This document shows positions 10,701 through 22,427 of a stretch of 64,000 nucleotides of DNA, piece after piece. Numbering within the stretch: the first letter of the stretch is position 1; each line of letters begins with the position of its first letter. Made by a program: the position numbers and the translations under genes. Origin of the DNA: Dugong dugon (lineage: Eukaryota; Chordata; Mammalia; Sirenia; Dugongidae); contig CM057475.1 in assembly GCA_030035585.1 (NCBI GenBank), positions 5,155,501-5,219,500 of the forward strand, read 5' to 3'. The notes beneath the pieces are model-generated. The model saw only the letters and a program-made list of their open reading frames with translations, ran no database searches and had not been told where the DNA came from.

Positions 10701-11153
10701 GTCTGTGTTTTGGGGGCTGTCTCTACCCCATCTTATGGGCTCTCCTTACTGAATACAGAAATCCTCCCATCCCGGGCAGACATTCCTAAAGCCTCATGCA
10801 GGGATAGCCGCTGACTGGAAGGGGCTGCTCCCCAGGGCCTGGGCCCCACCCTTCTCCTGCTCTTCCCTCAGCCTCGGCCCTTCATTCTCTCACCGGCCCA
10901 AGAACATGACTGGGGAACTCAGCCAGCCCCACCTCCCGTGTCATGGGCTCTTCAATGTTCCCTGCCCATCAGGCATATGGCAGAGGTGGATGGCCAAGAG
11001 GAGGGCTTTCCAGAAGGTTCATTAAGGAGGATTTAGAAAAAGAGAAGCCATTAAAAATAGCCACCTGCCCATTCTACGCTAGTAAAGGACATAAGAAAAG
11101 GTACACAGCTGGCAGTAAACAATCTCCTTCAGCTCCTGGTGACGTCCAGACGG
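7745..11153 (-). other. MARCHF8: MARCHF8 3'UTR (inferred extent)
   Basis: Downstream of the MARCHF8 stop (11154-11156) there is no further exon signal. The first convincing transcript end on the minus strand is an AATAAA at 7763-7758, with an A/T-rich cleavage zone near 7745. A UTR of ~3.4 kb is plausible for this gene but is inferred; other TTTATT motifs at 7965-7975 and 12820-12835 exist on this strand. No repeat was recognised within it. Confidence 0.55.
7758..7763 (-). terminator. Candidate MARCHF8 polyadenylation signal
   Basis: TTTATT on the plus strand, AATAAA on the MARCHF8 strand, within GCAATAAAGCATTTC, followed downstream by a T-rich tract. Confidence 0.55.
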
Positions 11154-11458
11154 TCACACTTCGACAATGGTTGCCCCAGCGTCCTCAGGTTCTGTGCAAC
11201 AGGAAGAGTTTGTGTCGGAATGACAGGCCCCAGGGCCATCTTTGTTTTCAAAGTTGGGCTCTGTTAGTGCAGACTTTTCAAAAATATTCTTTTTGCTTGT
11301 TTCTGGACAGTTCTGAACATAGATTACTCTATTATAAGCCTTGAGTCTTTTCCACAATTGTACATATACTTTGCACTGAACATACATAAAAAGGAGTCCT
11401 CCAGTGAAGCCGATAGCCACAACCACCAATTTAGTCCAAAAGGGCCACTCAAGGACTC
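11154..11458 (-). CDS. MARCHF8: MARCHF8 last coding exon (second TM and C-tail)
   Basis: Terminal exon of MARCHF8, a RING-CH E3 ubiquitin ligase of endosomes and plasma membrane that down-regulates surface proteins such as MHC class II, CD86 and transferrin receptor. The exon encodes VLEWPFWTK, a hydrophobic segment ([17 protein letters not shown], transmembrane helix 2), then the cytosolic tail with YNRVIYVQN and a C-terminus ending ATIVEV, stop TGA at 11156-11154. The acceptor TTTTCTAG lies at 11466-11459. One base of the first Gly codon comes from the previous exon, and phases agree. The open frame is intact. The gene runs convergent to ALOX5. Confidence 0.95.
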
Positions 11459-11869
11459 CTAGAAAAGAAAAAACCTGGTCAGCCTATCAGAGGCAGATCT
11501 TGTTTAAGACCTGAAGTAAATAAGCTAAACCTTCTAAATTTCCCGTAACCAGTGGATTCTTTAACTCATTAAATCTTGCTGCAGCAAAGGAGGGGTGGAA
11601 GACAGCGTCCGCTCCCCTTCCACTCTTCCAGGAGGTGGTTCTGGAGACTCTTGACACTCTGGCTGTTGATCTGACTGGGTTTCGAAAACTACCACCACAG
11701 CAAGAGAAATATCCAAGAGGGGCACCTGGTGCCTCCTAATGACATCCCCTTCAGAAATGCAGACACTGAAGGTCTGACCTGCAAAGCCATGGGGAATAAA
11801 GCTCCACCCTCACGGTCCCAGGACGTGACCCAGACTCTGGGCTGAGCTCATGTCCATCCAGACACGTAC

Positions 11870-12017
11870 CTGTTGCCTGCCCCTGCTTGATCTCCTCAGC
11901 AGTACGGTCAATGAGCACGTATAAGGACCAGACCACACAAGTGATGGCAATCACATGAAAGGTGACTGAGCACATGATCTTCCTGCGCTCGCTGCTGCTC
12001 ATCTGGAGCTTCTCCCA
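11870..12017 (-). CDS. MARCHF8: MARCHF8 exon (148 bp; first TM)
   Basis: Encodes [18 protein letters not shown], the first transmembrane helix ([18 protein letters not shown]) and [14 protein letters not shown]. The acceptor CTTCCCAG ends at 12018 and the GTACGT donor starts at 11869. It starts in phase 0 and ends with one base of a Gly codon, fitting the next exon. The identity of the whole family segment is clear. Confidence 0.95.
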
Positions 12018-12879
12018 CTGGGAAGACAAGAGAGCACAGTGTGAGGCTCGGGCCCCCTGCAGACAGGGGCTAAGATGTGGGGAGAGCTCTGCAGATGGTA
12101 AGACTGCCTTCCTTCCCTCCTCCCCTCTTCCAAGCTAGATGAATCTCCCCAAACACCCAAAGTCATTCTCTTTAAACCACTTGGCTTCACCCAGGTGCCA
12201 AGCACTGGCATTCTGCTGGCAGCCAACCTTCTATGCAATGAAAAGCTGGGGTTGATGAGCCATGAACTATCACCAGCAATCCCCCTTCTGCTTACTCTTG
12301 CAATGAGAAATCAAAGGCCTGATAATAAACACTTGGCCCCAGACCCAGCTGCCACACTAAGTCACTGTGACGTGCTGACTGGCATGGTAAGGGGAAGCGG
12401 AGGGTGATGAAGCCACAGCACACCAGCGATGGTGACACTCCACTTGGAAAGTGAACGGCACAAGGAGCTCACTCTTCGGTCCTCTGCTATGGGCAGCAAC
12501 AGCTTGGAAGCGATGCTAAGAGCTCCTGGTACAAGCAGCCTCTGCCAGTCTCACCTCCTCTAGGAGCTCATTAACTTACTCCAAATAGCCAGAGTTTCTT
12601 TTTCATTTACTGGTTTCCGAATCAGAAGAAACACATAAAGGTAGAGAGAAAGAACAAAGTGTAAACACTCCACATTTCCTTTGCCAACCCTAGTCACGGC
12701 CTCTTTCCAGATGGGTTCTCTGCAGGATAAATTGAAAATAGAGCCTCGTGGATTATCTACACTGGTCAAAGGCCACAGGGCTCGCTTGAGAGATTAGCAT
12801 ACAGTAGGTACTCAATAAATTATAAGGCTTTTATTGGGCAAAACATTTCTACGTAGTTTGTGCCTGCCTTCTTAGCAGC

Positions 12880-13380
12880 CAGAGTGCTTCCTATGATCAT
12901 TTTACAACATCTTCATTTGCCTTCCTGCCTAAAATGCAGTCCATGCCTCAGTCTCCCAGGCTCCCTCACCTCCTGCTGTTTTCCTAAGACACACTCAGTT
13001 CAATCCTTTCACACTCCCCCAAGATCCTCACTCACCTCTTTTTGGCATATGCTTTTCTCCAAAGACAACTTGACCTCTCTAAAGTCCCTTTGCTTTGGCT
13101 CTAAATCCTACTGATCCTTCAAGAACTGCTTCAAAACCCCAACATTCTATGCCGCTACACCACTCCACTTCCCGGAACTCTAGTGCGCCGGGACCATTCC
13201 CTACTCTGAACGTCTGACGTGCTCCACCACCACACCACTTAGCCCTGTACTGTTACCTGACTCTGTGATTCACCTTGCAATTCACATATTAAGCTCTTGA
13301 GACAGGAACACGTTCTCTATTCTCCACACAGAACCTCACATGCTAGGCGCACAGAGGAAGCTACTGAGGAGATAGTACGT
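12880..13380 (+). repeat. L2-like LINE 3' fragment
   Basis: Pyrimidine-rich, with a characteristic L2 3'-end order: TTCAAGAACTGCTTCAAA, a stretch of CACCACACCACTTAG..., AAGCTCTTGAGACAGGAACA and CATGCTAGGCGCACAGAGGA. Strongly diverged, in a MARCHF8 intron. Confidence 0.6.
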
Positions 13381-13893
13381 AGACAGCAGGTGAGCACCAC
13401 TGACAAAGCTGCTCTCGACGAGGGCTGGGTTGCACGTCACGTCTGTGGTTTCTTTCTGTTCCCGGTCCCACCCTCCCATCCTACAAACACAAATCACAGG
13501 TATATACAATAAGTTTCCCACGTGCTTCACTGTGCTAAGTGCTAAGGATCTCCAGTATATGGTCCCAAATGGAGAGGGACCATACGATGAACAGTTAATA
13601 CACATAAAGTTAAATGCTAACTAAGACGTCACAAAACATTCTGGGGTCAAGGACAAACGACTGACAGACAACCCAGCAGTCTAAAGGAAAAAGAAAACTC
13701 CACAACTGAATGGCTAGAAAGAGCTTCTTTCTGAGGGGGACCTGGAACTCAGCACAGCAGAGAGCAACGACCTTGACAACAGAGTGGACACACCCGTCCC
13801 TACTTCTAAAAGAAAGGAGCATTAGGGCTTCCCCAGGTCCCAGACCCTAACTCTCCCAGGGACAGTCACATCAGGGAGGGTCTTCCCACGTAC

Positions 13894-14074
13894 TTTCCGC
13901 AAAGGCTTCAGCTTGGTCTCCATGACAAACTCATACTTGCACAGCTCACAGCACCGCGTGTCGGAGCTCTTGATCCACTGCTGCAGGCAGGCCTGGTGCA
14001 CGAAGTGCAGGCTCCCGGTGCAGTGGCACGGGGTGATCAGGGGGCTGTCGTCATCACCCTCACAGTGGCAGATC
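13894..14074 (-). CDS. MARCHF8: MARCHF8 RING-CH exon (181 bp)
   Basis: Encodes [20 protein letters not shown] through [20 protein letters not shown]. It holds seven of the eight zinc ligands of the RING-CH (C4HC3) domain: ICHC, PCHC with H after seven residues, HQAC, and CELC. The first Cys of the domain is encoded by the preceding exon. The domain binds an E2 enzyme and transfers ubiquitin to membrane targets. The acceptor CGACACAG ends at 14075 and the donor GTACGT starts at 13893. It begins with the last base of an Arg codon. Confidence 0.96.
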
Positions 14075-15380
14075 CTGTGTCGGGGGAAACCGGTTGTTAC
14101 AAGGAGAACACCACTATGGGGAAGATGACGAGTCAGTGCAAAGCCAATCGCCCCAGAGGAAATTTTCAGAAACACACCACGTAAGTGACTACAAGCACAA
14201 AAACACACAAACACATATGAGAACAAATGCTACGAACTGAGCACTTCTAGCTTACCGCACCAACATGGAAAGTCTGGATGGCATTTGGCAATGGAGAGGA
14301 AAATACGGTGTAAATTGTTGGTAAGACCTAAGAACTTTGTTGAAAGATGAATTTAAGGCACATGGAAGTATTTTCCAAAACATAAGATGTTAAAACAACT
14401 AGAGGAAAAATTTCAACGTAAAACAAAACCTCCCAACAGTACCACAGTGACTTAAAAAGACGATGAGACGTGACTGTCAGCTGTAATCGCTGACCCCACC
14501 CTCACACACAGCACAACTAGCATCTCTGTTCTTGCCCAGGAGGAGACAAAGAAACCACAGCATCTCTGCTGGACCTAAACAACTCACATTACAAGCTGCT
14601 GGGATTTCATCTTTTTTCCACAGCAGTAAGTGGAAATTAATTTAAAACCGTTATTTCCAAGGGCACGTGCAGCAGGATGTCACAACTAACCTCAAGGAAT
14701 TGAACAGGCTTTTAAGAAACAGAAGGGTATTTTCTGGCAGCTGAAAACAGGTAGGGACACTAGTCCAGAGAGGAGCCGGCCCGGCTCTCCGGCAGCTTGT
14801 CTCTGAGGGGTTTCCAATCCAATCATGAGAAACGGTAACAGCTGGAGCTGAGGAGGGTCACTGAGGAAAGGTCAGAAAGGGAAGGGCAGAGGAGTGGTGA
14901 CAGAGAATGGATTCTGGAGGATTTGGGAAGATGAGGAAGGACAGTGACGCCAAGACTCGGGCCGAGGGGGCTGCACTCACGCCTGCTCCACACACCTGCC
15001 CCATCACAGGGAACACAGGGAAAACGAGGCTGGGAGGGATGGCAAAATGAAAATGAAAACAATCAAGCTGGAAAACTGGAGACACTATTTTCTTTCTTCC
15101 AATTTCTTTATGCAAAGCCCACCTATTTTTAGTGGAGAAGCGTCAGCTTGGCCTTTAATATGTGTAGCTTCTTCCTCTTTTATCATCAGTGAAACTATCC
15201 TGGAACCCATGTCATAAAAACCGGCTTTTCAGATTATATCAAAACTCCTGTCTCCTGGAGGAAACTAACCCACAATTGCCCATTGCTTTGCTTTCCTGAA
15301 ACTTCACATATTAAAGCAAGATGAGACTAGGGAGGTGCGGGAAGCAGAGATGGCCAAACGGTGGTTCTTGGCACACCAAC
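14075..15380 (-). other. MARCHF8 intron, no repeat recognised
   Basis: Intron between the cassette exon and the RING-CH exon. Mostly unique-looking sequence; I see no gene, RNA or clear mobile element in it. Confidence 0.5.
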
Positions 15381-16220
15381 CTGCAGGCATCCCCTGATGT
15401 GGACCCAGGAGATATGGGGGGGCGCCGTTCTGAGAGGGGAGAAGGGCAGTCCAGGTCGCTGTCCTTCTCCACTGAGCAGAGGGGTGCCCGCAGGCCCCGG
15501 CTCTTCAGCTCTGTGGACACACTGTCCTCAAAGACGTCGTCATCTCCCATGTCATCGGAGCAGAAGCCCGCACTCGCCGCCAGTCCACTGGAGGACTTCG
15601 CCGTGTGCCGGCGGGCAGCGCAGCCCTCCAGCTCATGGAGCCCGTGCAGGCGGCTGGCACTCGGGCTGAGCGGGAAGAGGTACCACAGCAGTCGTCTGCC
15701 CCTGCACAGGGCCTCACCATCTGCCTTCTCTTCCAAAAGTGGGACGCGGATGCTCCCCTTGCCAGCTTCCGCCTCTGAAGTAGGTGAATGACTGGCAGAA
15801 AGGGATGAAACACAAGAGTATCTGGAATTGCCGAGAGGTTTTTGATGCAGCGTTCTCTTCTGTCTGTGATGGAACCTGCTAATTCTGAGACACGGCTCTT
15901 GAGAGAAGAGCAACTTCCCTTCAGAACAAGTCCTTTCCACATAGTCAAAACTTCCCATGGTGTCCTGGGCCTTCTCGCCCATATCATTTAGGGATTTTGA
16001 GAACTTCAGTGTTCTTCCGGCTTTGGTAACCTTAGCAGGCCTCAAGGCCTGGGCCCATTCTGAACCACAGAGGTTTCTCTTGGATGCCTGTGATGTGTCT
16101 TTACAGATAACTGTCACAGTGAGCCCTGGAGTCAGGGAACTCTGGCAGGGAGGAGCTTTGAAGACAACAGCAGACTGCACGGGACTGTGGTGACAACACT
16201 CAGAAAGCACTGCACTGGAG
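15381..16220 (-). CDS. MARCHF8: MARCHF8 cassette exon (840 bp, long isoform)
   Basis: Open on the minus strand with no stop over its whole length (the frame stays open from 16333 to 15311). The exon encodes about 280 residues: a Ser-rich segment, a RFHHRQKRTLHQK basic patch, LLEEKADGEALCRGRRLLWY, and an acidic SDDMGDDDVFEDS stretch, ending GDACR. The acceptor is CTGCATGCAG ending at 16221; the donor is AG|GTTGGT at 15380, a weak site. Length is a multiple of three, and it enters and leaves after the second codon base, so it can be included or skipped without a frame change. Included, it yields a protein of roughly 570 residues, close to the long human isoform as I recall it. The exact acceptor is inferred from phase. 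Function of the insert is unknown to me. Confidence 0.82.
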
Positions 16221-16458
16221 CTGCATGCAGAACAGTGGGGTAAAGCACAGGGAGTGAGGACAAGTTTAGAGAGAACAGACATCAAAGTGGAGAAATGAGA
16301 CCAGCGTGGTAACTTGGTGAGCAAACAGCACATACAACTGGGGCTAATGGTTCAGATCAAAGGCGTGCTGATCAAGCAAAGGGAAAACCAGAGAGTCCCC
16401 AGATGCCAGTGCTTATTTCTGGATGCACGGTCACAACAGCCCCTGAAGCGGAGGTTAC

Positions 16459-16532
16459 CTGCAGATGTCCTGATTGGATGGTGTAGCAGAGGGGCGGGAG
16501 AAGGCAGATGCCGTCGACGGGGGACTCCCAGC
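16459..16532 (-). CDS. MARCHF8: MARCHF8 exon (74 bp; supplies first RING Cys)
   Basis: Encodes AGSPPSTASAFSRPSATPSN and QDIC plus two bases of Arg. It matches the Ser/Pro-rich N-terminal segment that precedes the RING-CH domain in MARCHF8. The acceptor GTCGTTGCAG ends at 16533; the donor GTAACC starts at 16458. Joined to the 14074 exon it reads QDICRICHC, supplying the first zinc-binding Cys. It is too short to be noticed as an open frame and was found by looking for the expected donor. Confidence 0.9.
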
Positions 16533-18231
16533 CTGCAACGACAGTTCCAGTCAGTGTTGGGAGGAAGCCCAGAACATCCTTAATACTTCATGAGTAACAT
16601 GCATCTGCTGAGTATTCAGTCCCTACAAGTCCAGACAAAACAAAGCAAACACTACCCTTTTCTTCTTCTGCATGGGGAAGTACAGCTGTAAGAACCTAGG
16701 CCAAGGAATCTTTGCAACAGCGGAACACCCAGTAACTAGGTTCACTTCTATAGCACCTACAATTAATGAGTTCGTAGGTAACTCAGAAAGCGAGTACTGT
16801 GCCTCCCCAGCATGCTCGTACTAGTTCCCAAGACAACCCTGACCAGGCTAGCAGGACCCGAGACCTTCTCTCCCACCTCATGGCCTTGCAGCGGCCATGC
16901 TCTGCTCCCCAGGGCCTTGCAGCGGCGATGCTCTGCTCCCCGGGGGGCCTCACTACCCTGTCAGAGCTCTCAGCACAGAGGGCAGACCAACTGACTACAG
17001 GACTGCTGAGCCACGGATCAAGCAGGGGCCTAGGAGGGGACTAAGCACAGACACTCCCAAGATGTCCAGACTTGGAATTCTGAATGAAAAAGAACAATCG
17101 AGAAAATTTAGAGAATCGCGTAATTAGCAAGAGCACTTAAATTTGAAAGAACATATAGCAAGAGGTTCTGAGATAGGGTAGGGCCTCTGAGGGGTCATGA
17201 ACAAGTCGAATTACATAAAAGCTCAAGGAGGTTGAACCAGGGACACAGAGAGAAGCTGGATTCCGCTGCCAGCAGAACCTAGAGCTTCGGATGCCAAACA
17301 ACCGCTAGAGGGCCCCCGAACTTCCTACTGCGGCCTCTGCGAGACACTGCCTGGGCCTCATCAAGACTGACTCCAGAGTTTCCATGTCCTTACAGACCCG
17401 GAAGTATGCACATGAAATGCCTCCTTCCCCCTTAAAAGAGGTAGCCTGGGGATCCTGGGGAGGCTCTGCAGGCTCCCTCTGGATAACTGACTCAGAGCAC
17501 TGTTCTAATGTGGCTGTTACCAAGAGGAAGAACCCAGGGCTTCCCCACCTTCCCCAGTCCCCCTCAAATGGCCTTGGGTCTGCTCCTGGAAGAAGGTGGA
17601 GTCCCACCTGGTCCACAATTCCCCTGGCGAAGGCCTGCCACCCACTCTTGCTAAGCCTCACCCCGAGGCTGCACTCATCCTCACCACCACCCCCCCCCCC
17701 CCCCCCCCCCCGGCTACAGAATGGTTGAAATCGCTCAGCCACCTGAACAGGCACAACACTGCCACAAGGGCCGGCTTCCCCCACTGCAAATGCAACAGCT
17801 GGAGAGAGCCAAGATGAACAGCTCAACTGCAGTGTTCAGGGATCATGCTGTTCCTGCTACCCAACAGAGACTGATAACATTGTCAATCCAACTCTACCCA
17901 AGAAGTTATTTCTCATCGAGCTGCCTGCTAAAATCAAGTAGCATCACTCACTTATCCCATCTTTTAAGTCACTGAAGAACCCACACTTATTTTCTGACTG
18001 AATGTGCCTGTGAATATTGAGTATGTGTTCTCTAAAGATATTACCGATCAGAGTTCTTATGAATCCAGGGCTGAAAGCCATCCTCCTCTGTGTCCCCCAG
18101 CAGCCCCCATCCCGGGATGCAAGGCTGGTTCCTCTGCCCCCAAATCTGGCAAAGGCTATGCTTTTTTGATCCCTGAAGATGAGCCCATAGGCCCTTTGGT
18201 ATCAAGAAGCAGACTGAGGGTGACCACAACT
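16533..18231 (-). other. MARCHF8 long intron, 5' splice-distal part
   Basis: Unique-looking intronic sequence. Includes a near-perfect duplication around 16895-16945 (GCCTTGCAGCGGC followed by ATGCTCTGCTCCCC, twice, ~35 bp apart) and a pure C tract at 17690-17711. Confidence 0.5.
17690..17711. repeat. Poly-C tract (C22)
   Basis: Uninterrupted run of 22 C residues after CACCACCA. It reads as poly-G on the MARCHF8 transcript strand. Confidence 0.95.
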
Positions 18232-18405
18232 TAAAAACAACAACAAAACAGCTGCGGTGGCATCCACTCTGACTCACGGCAACCCATGTGTGTCGGAGTA
18301 GAATGGTGCTCCACAGGGTTTTCAATAGCTGATTTTTCTGAAGTAGATCACTAGGTCTTTCCTCCACGGCACCTCTGGGTGGACTCAAACCTCCAACCGT
18401 TCACA
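18232..18405 (-). repeat. AfroSINE, truncated at its head
   Basis: Minus-oriented afrotherian tRNA-derived SINE. It reads from an (AAC)n tail at the left through GACTCACGGCAACCCATGTG, TCGGAGTAGAATGGTGCTCC, AGTAGATCACTAGGTCTTTCC and GGGTGGACTCAAACCTCCAA. The tRNA-derived head is missing at the right. This is the longer AfroSINE variant containing the TTTTCTGAAGTAGATC segment. Confidence 0.85.
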
Positions 18406-18892
18406 TGAAGTCCCGAAACACCTACCACTGCCAGTCCTAACAACAACATTCTAAGACTGACAGCTTCCTTGAACTTCTTCTGTTCCTTTACTTCTGAAGG
18501 TGACACCTCACCCCACTTGGGAGCCCTTTCTGAAGACCCTTTCATAGGCCTTATTCCTTAAGAAGCCTGTCCTCAGAGCCTTACGCTGGGTAAAAATACC
18601 GACAGTAACAGTCAGGACCCTGGGTGATGCTGTGGACCTCAGGGGCTGGGAGTGGCCCTTTCTGAGCGTGTCTAGCCAGGGCAGGAACCAGAGTGTCTGC
18701 TCCCTCGGGGTCTTTTCTCCTGTGCTGACAAAGCAAACACACCCAAACTCCAGGGGCAACAAAATCCTTGTCAGCCACTCAGCTGACAAGGGCATTACTT
18801 CAAAGAAGAAAACATTTCCAATTTGTTACAGCTGATAGTGAGATTACATATAAAATTACCACTAAAGTATACATACCCATGGGAACCTACCC

Positions 18893-19022
18893 AGTGGCTC
18901 CACGGGAGAAAGACCTGGCAATCTAGTCCTGTAAAGATTACAGCCTAGACAACCCTATGGGGCAGTCCTACTCTGTCACATGGGGTTGCTACGAGTTGGA
19001 ACTGACTCAAAAGCACCTAACC
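18893..19022 (+). repeat. AfroSINE, partial
   Basis: Plus-oriented: AGACCTGGCAATCTAGTCCT, AAGATTACAGCCTAGACAAC, CCTATGGGGCAGTCCTACTC, GGGTTGCTACGAGTTGGAAC, TGACTC. The tRNA-like head is largely replaced or absent. Confidence 0.85.
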
Positions 19023-20824
19023 ACAATGTGATTTACTAGAATTTATATTCTTTTACAAATGAGTATTAAGACTCAAACATAATTATTAAATAGGTCTTGT
19101 ACAGAAATTTAAGATTTTTTTTTCCCTACAAAGTAAGTCATTAAAGAAGCAGAAAGGAGATGAGTGTTTTCCCCTCTGTACAAGAATTCCTGCCACATGA
19201 ACTCAGTGGACACCATGGCTGTGGATCTGATTCCTAGAAGGGCCACTGGAAGGAGGGAAGGCTCTATGGAGCTTACCCTTGCATACCATGATCCCTGTGC
19301 ATGAGATCACAGAGGTTCCCTAATGAAACTCACTTCCCCTCTGACAATGCTAAGTTCACTGAGCCCTGTGACCCCGGATATTAGTCAAGGTTAAGAAATC
19401 CCCAGAGGCGGGGCCAAGATGGCAGAGTAGTCAGACACTTCCAGTGGACCCTCTTACAACAAAGACCCAAAAAAACAAGTGAATTGATCATATATGGTAA
19501 TCTGGGAGCCCTGAACATCAAACGCAAAGTTGAGGAACCGGACTGAGTGGCAGGGGAGGGAGAGACGGTTCGGAAGCATGAGGAGTTGCCAGACCTGATC
19601 CTGCGAGAGCCTGAGCCCTTCAGGCCTGATAAGCTTGGGGGTGAGCGGTGAGGCAGGCAAGTAGCCGTGCTCGCGAGGCGCGTTTTCCACACCAGGAGAG
19701 ACCTGGCACCAGAAACTCTACATGGCCAACCAGAACCAGTGAGAAGCAGACCTGGATCTGCGAAAGATTAAGTAATTGCGTATGGCCTACTGCGCGGATC
19801 AATAACACCCCTCGTAGGGAGAAACCTCTCTCCCATTTACCTCCCCACTCTCTGCTCTGCACTGGGTCCTGGACCGGCTTCAGCAATTGCTGAGTCCCCT
19901 GAGCTGGAAGTAGGATCCATAACACTCCCAGAGCCATTCTCCCAGCCTTGGAGAGTTAACAAATTAACAAACAGGGGAAAAACTAAACTGCCAGCTCCCC
20001 TAAGCCAGGAACCCATGGTAGGCACAGGTCCTTTGCCTGGGCACAGGCATAAGGGATCCACAGACTGTGAGTGCCTTTCCCCCTGCAGAGACTTGTGTGG
20101 GCCCATTTCAGCAGCACAGGCCCTCATTACCGCAGTACAGCAGGGTATATACCAGAACTCTAACTTCAACTGTTTCAGCTGTGAAGTGGCAGGTTCTTGA
20201 CATTTGACACTGCTCTGCCCATTAAGCAGGGTCTTTACCTACCCACATCAGGGACCTAAGGACTGGTGACTCCACCCATGCCACCTAGCCACCTGACAGA
20301 GGGGCCAATGAATAAGAGGTGCCCCCCAGTCCTTACAGCCAACAGCATTAGGTGCTCACAATCCGGCTGCAAAACCTACCCACCCACCCGCTCTAGGGAA
20401 CAGGGACATACCTTCCTCCTGGACACTCAGGTGTGGTCGTCAGCCCCCTGCCTTGCTCAGAGTGTGTCGCCCTGCTGCAGCCAAATGCCTGTGCCTACAC
20501 CAATCACCCATGCCTGTCTAGGACTGTAGGTGAGAGCCTACACCACACACATGGTGGGTACCTACCTGGGCACCAGAGCTGAATCCACAGAGGAGGAGTG
20601 GGTGGACTCCTGAGCTCACATACCTAGTAAAAGATCTAACCACCTGGTGACAGGACATTAGAGCATCAGAGGTGCCAATGATCAAACTAGCTCATAAAAG
20701 CAGCATATCAAAACAAAACAAGAAGCTAGGACACAGCAAACAAACACAAAATAAATAAACAGAGTAACTTACCGATGCTCCAAGACAACAGTCACTAACA
20801 AATCATATAAAGAGGCAATCCATG

Positions 20825-21782
20825 ATGGCTTCAGCAAGCTCCCAAAATAAAGAATCTAGAAATTTTCTAGAGGAGGAAAATTTCTTGGAATTACTGGAGG
20901 CAGAATAAGGAAGATTAATATACAGAACTCTTCAAGAAATTAGGAAGGTAATTAAGCAAAACGCAGAACATGCAACAGAGGAAATTAAAAAGATTAGAGA
21001 GAAGCATAATGAAAAATTTAACAGGCTGCAAGAATCCATAGAGACACAGCAATCAGAAATCCAGAAGATTAACAATAAAATTTCAGAATTGAACAACTCA
21101 ATAGAAAGTCATAGAAGCAGAATTGAGGCAATGGAAGTCACAATCAGTGAGACTGAAGATAAAGCACTTGACACCAACTTATTTGAGGAAAAATCAGATA
21201 AAAGGATTAAAAAAAATGAAGAATCCCTAAGAATTATGTGGGACTCTATCAAGAGGAATAACCTACAGTGAGTGGAGTACCAGAACAAGGTGGGGGGGGG
21301 GGGGGTGGATAACAGAAAATACAGAAAGAATTGTTGAAGATTTATTGGCAGAAAACTTCCCTGATATCGTGAAAGATGAGAAGATATCTATCCAAGATGC
21401 TCATCGAACCCCATATAAGGTAGCTCCCAAAAGAAAGTCACCAAGACATATTATAATCAAACGTGCCAAAACCAAACATAAAGAGATAATTTTAAGAGTG
21501 GCTAAGGATAAATGAAAAGTCATCTACAAAGAAGAGTCAATAAGAATAAGCTTGGACTACTCAGCAGAAACCATACAGGCAAGAAGGCAATGGGATGACA
21601 TATATAAAGCTTTGAAGGAAGAAAACTTCCAGCCAAGAATTATATATCCATCAAAACTGTCTCTCAAATATGATGGCAAAATTAGGGCATTTCCAGATAA
21701 ACAGAAGTTTAGGGAATTTTCAAAAACCAAACCACAATTACAAGAAATACTGAAGGGAGTCCTCCAGTTAGAAAATCAGTAA
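20825..21782 (+). pseudogene. L1 copy 1 ORF1 (RNA-binding protein) remnant
   Basis: From ATG at 20825. The normal product is a trimeric nucleic-acid chaperone coating L1 RNA. Visible parts: a coiled-coil rich in K/E/Q/N (about 20915-21200), an RNA-recognition segment, and a C-terminal domain from SAETIQARRQWDDIYKALKE to LQEILKGVLQLENQ. Damage: an in-frame stop at about 20906, a deletion near 21268, a 14-G run at 21292-21305, and a further stop near 21512. The C-terminal 76 codons (21552-21782) are open. Confidence 0.85.
21292..21305. repeat. Poly-G tract inside L1 ORF1 remnant
   Basis: Fourteen G residues, replacing GGGGGAGAAAACAG in the other L1 copy at 58823-58840. A slippage-prone expansion that also breaks the frame. 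Confidence 0.9.
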
Positions 21783-22427
21783 CATCAGATAACAACCCAA
21801 GATTAGAACACAGGACACAGCAACCAGACATCAACCCAGATAGGGAAGTCACAAAAGTAAATCAAAGCTAAAACACTGAAAATAGGGAAAAAGATGTCAA
21901 TATGTAAAAGATGACAACATTAAAACAAAAAAGAGGGACTTAAAAAATGTAGACACAGATTTTTCATATGGAAAGGAAGTCAAGGCGCTATAAAGAAATA
22001 AAAGACTGGTATAAACTTAGAAAAATAGGGGTAAGTACTAAGGTAACCACAAAGGAAACTAACAACCCTACAAGTCAAAATAAAAAAAACTAGAAAAATA
22101 TAGACTCAGCAAACACAAAACCAACCACAATGGAAAAGATGAAAACAAAATACATAAAGAAAAATGACTCAGCACAGAAAATTAACTGGAACAAAGAAAT
22201 TGTGAACAACACACACAAAAAAAGACATCAAAATGACAGCACTAAACTCATACCTATCAATAATTATGCTGAATGTAAATAGACTAAATGCACCAATAAA
22301 GTGTCTAGACAGAGAGTGGCAGGCTGGATTAAAAAAACACAATCTGTCTATATGCTGCCTATAAGGGACACACCTTAGACTTAAAGACACAAACTAAAAC
22401 TCAAAGGATGGAAAAAAATATATCAAG

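Noticed and set aside
15321..15791. 156-codon open frame on the plus strand
   Set aside because: It is the antisense shadow of the MARCHF8 cassette exon, whose own strand has splice sites, correct phase and family similarity.
17305..17826. 173-codon minus-strand frame with a glycine run
   Set aside because: The glycine run is simply the translated C22 tract; the rest has no recognisable domain and no splice support.
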